DNA of 6,717 nucleotides from an uncultured Pseudorhodoferax sp. (GTDB lineage Bacteria > Pseudomonadota > Gammaproteobacteria > Burkholderiales > Burkholderiaceae): positions 1 to 6,717 of the forward strand of contig CAJYRH010000010.1 in the NCBI GenBank assembly GCA_913776795.1, in the 5' to 3' direction. Positions 5,281 through 6,717 of this stretch are shown here, in pieces. Both the position numbers and the translations under genes were made by a program. Position 1 is the stretch's first letter. Each line of letters begins with the position of its first letter. The notes beneath the pieces are model-generated. The model was not told the origin of the DNA. It ran no database searches and saw nothing but the letters and a program-made list of their open reading frames with translations.

Positions 5281-6153
5281 ATTCGCTCCCCTGACAACAC
5301 CCGCGGCATCGTGGCCATGCTGGCCGCAGTCAGCTTCTTCGCCTGGATGGACGCGGTCATGAAGATGCTGGCTGCCCACTACCCTGCCGTGCAGGTGGCC
5401 GCCCTGCGCGGCATGGCGGGTCTGCCGCTCGTGTGCCTGTACCTTTGGTGGCGCGGCGAAGCCGGCCGCGTGCTGCAGGTGCGCTGGCCTTTGCACCTGC
5501 TGCGCGGCGTGCTCGGCGTGGCCATGCTCTCGCTGTTTGCCTTTGGACTGCAAAGCCTGCCGATGGCCGTGGCCTACACGCTGTTCTTCATCGGCCCCAT
5601 CCTCATCGCGTTGCTCTCGGTGCCCGTGCTCAAGGAGCGCGTCAGGCCCTCGCACTGGCTGGCGCTGTCGGCAGGCATGCTGGGCGTGCTGGTCGCGCTG
5701 CGGCCGGACCAGGATGCGCTGCTGAGCTGGGGCGCGCTGGCCGTGCTGGCGGCCGCCTGCTGCTATGCGGTGTCGGCCATCACAGGCCGCGTGCTGACGC
5801 GCACCGACTCCAATGCCAGCCTGGTGTTCTGGATGACGCTGCTGGTCGCCGTGGGCGCCGGTGCGCTGGCCGCGCGCGGCTGGGTGCCACTGCAGGCCGA
5901 GCACACCGGGACCATCGTGGCGCTGGCCGTCACCGGCTTCATCGGCCAGATGTGCATCACCGAGGCGTTCCGCCACGGCCAGGCCGCCGTGGTCGCGCCC
6001 TTCGAGTACGCGGCGCTGGCCTGGGCCGTGGGCCTGGACTGGTTGCTGTGGCGCACGCTGCCCGATGCGGCAACGCTGGTGGGCGCGGCCATCATCGTGG
6101 CCAGCGGGCTGTACCTCGTGCAGCAGGAGCGCCGCGCGCGCCGCCTCGGCTAA
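5281..6153 (+). CDS. EamA/DMT superfamily permease, possible ATT start
   Basis: This is an inner-membrane drug/metabolite transporter of the ten-helix type, with two tandem EamA repeats at about residues 9-140 and 150-285; the substrate is unknown. Family features are the opening NTRGIVAML before TM1, VQVAALRG leading into TM2, a repeat-1 end around VLKERVRPSHWLALSAGMLGVL, and the repeat-2 end FEYAALAWAVGLDWLLW. The start is uncertain. The family-like residues SPDNTRGI lie upstream of the first standard starts (GTG 5311, ATG 5317), and the only candidate with a well-placed Shine-Dalgarno is ATT 5281, giving 290 residues. An automatic caller would probably use 5311 or 5317 (280 or 278 residues), shortening the segment before or within TM1. 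A sequencing error or mutation from ATG is also possible. The gene is divergent from the lipid kinase, and its stop overlaps the convergent GFA gene by 4 bases. Confidence 0.87.
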   Translation: MRSPDNTRGIVAMLAAVSFFAWMDAVMKMLAAHYPAVQVAALRGMAGLPLVCLYLWWRGEAGRVLQVRWPLHLLRGVLGVAMLSLFAFGLQSLPMAVAYTLFFIGPILIALLSVPVLKERVRPSHWLALSAGMLGVLVALRPDQDALLSWGALAVLAAACCYAVSAITGRVLTRTDSNASLVFWMTLLVAVGAGALAARGWVPLQAEHTGTIVALAVTGFIGQMCITEAFRHGQAAVVAPFEYAALAWAVGLDWLLWRTLPDAATLVGAAIIVASGLYLVQQERRARRLG

Positions 6154-6647
6154 CGACGCTTGCCCTTCTTCGTGGCATGGCGCTCATGCCATTCGGCCAG
6201 CGAGAAGTCCGGATAGGCCTCGAAGCGTGGGTCGCCGCGCTTGCCCTCCACTGCCACCCAGTTGGCCTTCGAATCGAGCAGGATGTGCGCGCTCTCCGGC
6301 GGCACGGGCAGCGGCGTGTCGATGGCGCTCGCATGCGGATGCACGAGCTCGGGCCACTGCGGATCCCACAGCCACAGCGCGCTGCCGCAGCGCCCACAGA
6401 AGTGCCGCTGGCCGCTGCTCTGCCGGTCGGGCTTGCCCTCTTCCCGTACCACCGCCTGGTACTTGCGCAGGTAGCGCTTACCGCGCACCTGGAGCGTGCC
6501 GGCGTCGGCGCCGAGGTTGATCGCGTACCCGCCACCGCCCGCGGTCTTGCGGCAGATGGAGCAATAGCAACGCATGAACGGCACGGGCGACGACGACTCG
6601 ACCGAGAACGTCACGCTGCCGCAGTGGCAGGAAGCTTCGAGATGCAT
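6150..6647 (-). CDS. GFA-family zinc-binding protein
   Basis: The product is 165 residues. The GFA domain (named after glutathione-dependent formaldehyde-activating enzyme, also in CENP-V) carries two zinc sites, and its cysteines are all here: CHC (Cys7, Cys9), CYCSIC (Cys27, Cys29, Cys32) and FCGRCGSAL (Cys84, Cys87). The order C-x-C ... C-x-C-x2-C ... C-x2-C is the family signature. Most members have no tested activity, and the formaldehyde-glutathione role should not be assumed. The C-terminal third is less conserved and ends in a basic tail (KKGKRR). ATG 6647 is chosen because it brings the first Cys pair to residues 7-9; an in-frame TTG at 6659 would add four residues. A G-run (GGGGGT) lies 4 bases before the ATG. 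No thiol or formaldehyde-pathway gene is visible nearby. The stop overlaps that of the EamA gene. Confidence 0.9.
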   Translation of the reverse strand: MHLEASCHCGSVTFSVESSSPVPFMRCYCSICRKTAGGGGYAINLGADAGTLQVRGKRYLRKYQAVVREEGKPDRQSSGQRHFCGRCGSALWLWDPQWPELVHPHASAIDTPLPVPPESAHILLDSKANWVAVEGKRGDPRFEAYPDFSLAEWHERHATKKGKRR

Positions 6648-6650
6648 GTG

Positions 6651-6689
6651 GACCCCCAAAAGCAGAACCGCCGGGCGAGCCGGCGGTTC
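6651..6689 (-). terminator. Probable intrinsic terminator (minus strand) of a gene beyond the right edge
   Basis: A perfect 10-bp inverted repeat (GAACCGCCGG at 6665-6674, CCGGCGGTTC at 6680-6689) encloses a 5-base loop. Reading the minus strand, the stem is followed by TGCTTTTGGGGG, which gives a short T-run. The plus-strand side has no T-run. This suits the end of a minus-strand gene to the right; a TGA complement at 6711-6713 could be its stop, but no frame can be shown. It could instead act as a leader hairpin for the GFA gene, whose ATG lies only 17 bases past the stem. Confidence 0.6.
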
Positions 6690-6717
6690 CAGACAAGGAG
6701 CGGGTGACAGTCAGACC

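Noticed and set aside
4096..5976. 626-codon minus-strand frame over the kinase and permease genes
   Set aside because: It spans two genes with clear family motifs in other frames, and the product is low-complexity Arg/His/Ala/Gly with no recognisable domain.
5433..6707. 424-codon plus-strand frame across the permease and GFA genes
   Set aside because: It is a shifted frame of the EamA gene continuing antisense through GFA; the product is Arg/Ala/Gly-rich without domains.
1..6717. Mobile element, CRISPR array, toxin-antitoxin pair or defence system
   Set aside because: No transposase or integrase motifs, terminal inverted repeats, regularly spaced repeats or defence domains were found, and composition looks even across the window.

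Overview
The window looks like ordinary chromosome from a high-GC betaproteobacterium. The CreA, MinE and drug/metabolite-transporter sequences resemble those of Comamonadaceae such as Acidovorax, Variovorax or Hydrogenophaga; this is a recognition-level judgement, not a computed one. GC content is high throughout, with strongly G/C-biased third codon positions. I see no transposase, integrase, phage gene, CRISPR array, tRNA or rRNA. Nine coding regions fill almost everything, and the largest gap is about 120 bases.

Layout. (1) Bases 1-2500, plus strand: the last 41 codons of minD, then minE, creA and a major-facilitator transporter with an extra soluble C-terminal domain. Gaps are 4-5 bases, so the last two genes probably ride on the min cell-division operon. 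(2) Bases 2473-5159, minus strand, read right to left: a diacylglycerol-kinase-family lipid kinase, a calcineurin-like metallophosphoesterase and a PAP2-family membrane phosphatase. The last two overlap, and the phosphatase has a strong internal Shine-Dalgarno. (3) Bases 5281-6153, plus strand, divergent from the kinase: a 10-TM EamA/DMT-type permease that seems to lack a standard start codon at the expected place. (4) Bases 6150-6647, minus strand: a zinc-binding GFA-family protein. Just upstream of it is a perfect 10-bp hairpin with a T-run on the minus strand, which probably terminates a gene beyond the right edge.

How the genes relate. MinD and MinE place the division septum. The kinase/phosphoesterase/PAP2 cluster combines a lipid-phosphorylating enzyme with two phosphate-removing enzymes and may serve phospholipid or undecaprenyl-phosphate turnover; this is inferred from families and gene order. 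The remaining genes have no obvious functional link.

I did not find a convincing undescribed system. The points most worth a second look are the possible ATT start of the EamA permease, the lipid kinase/phosphatase cluster, the MFS C-terminal domain and the tail-to-tail gene overlaps that leave no room for intrinsic terminators.
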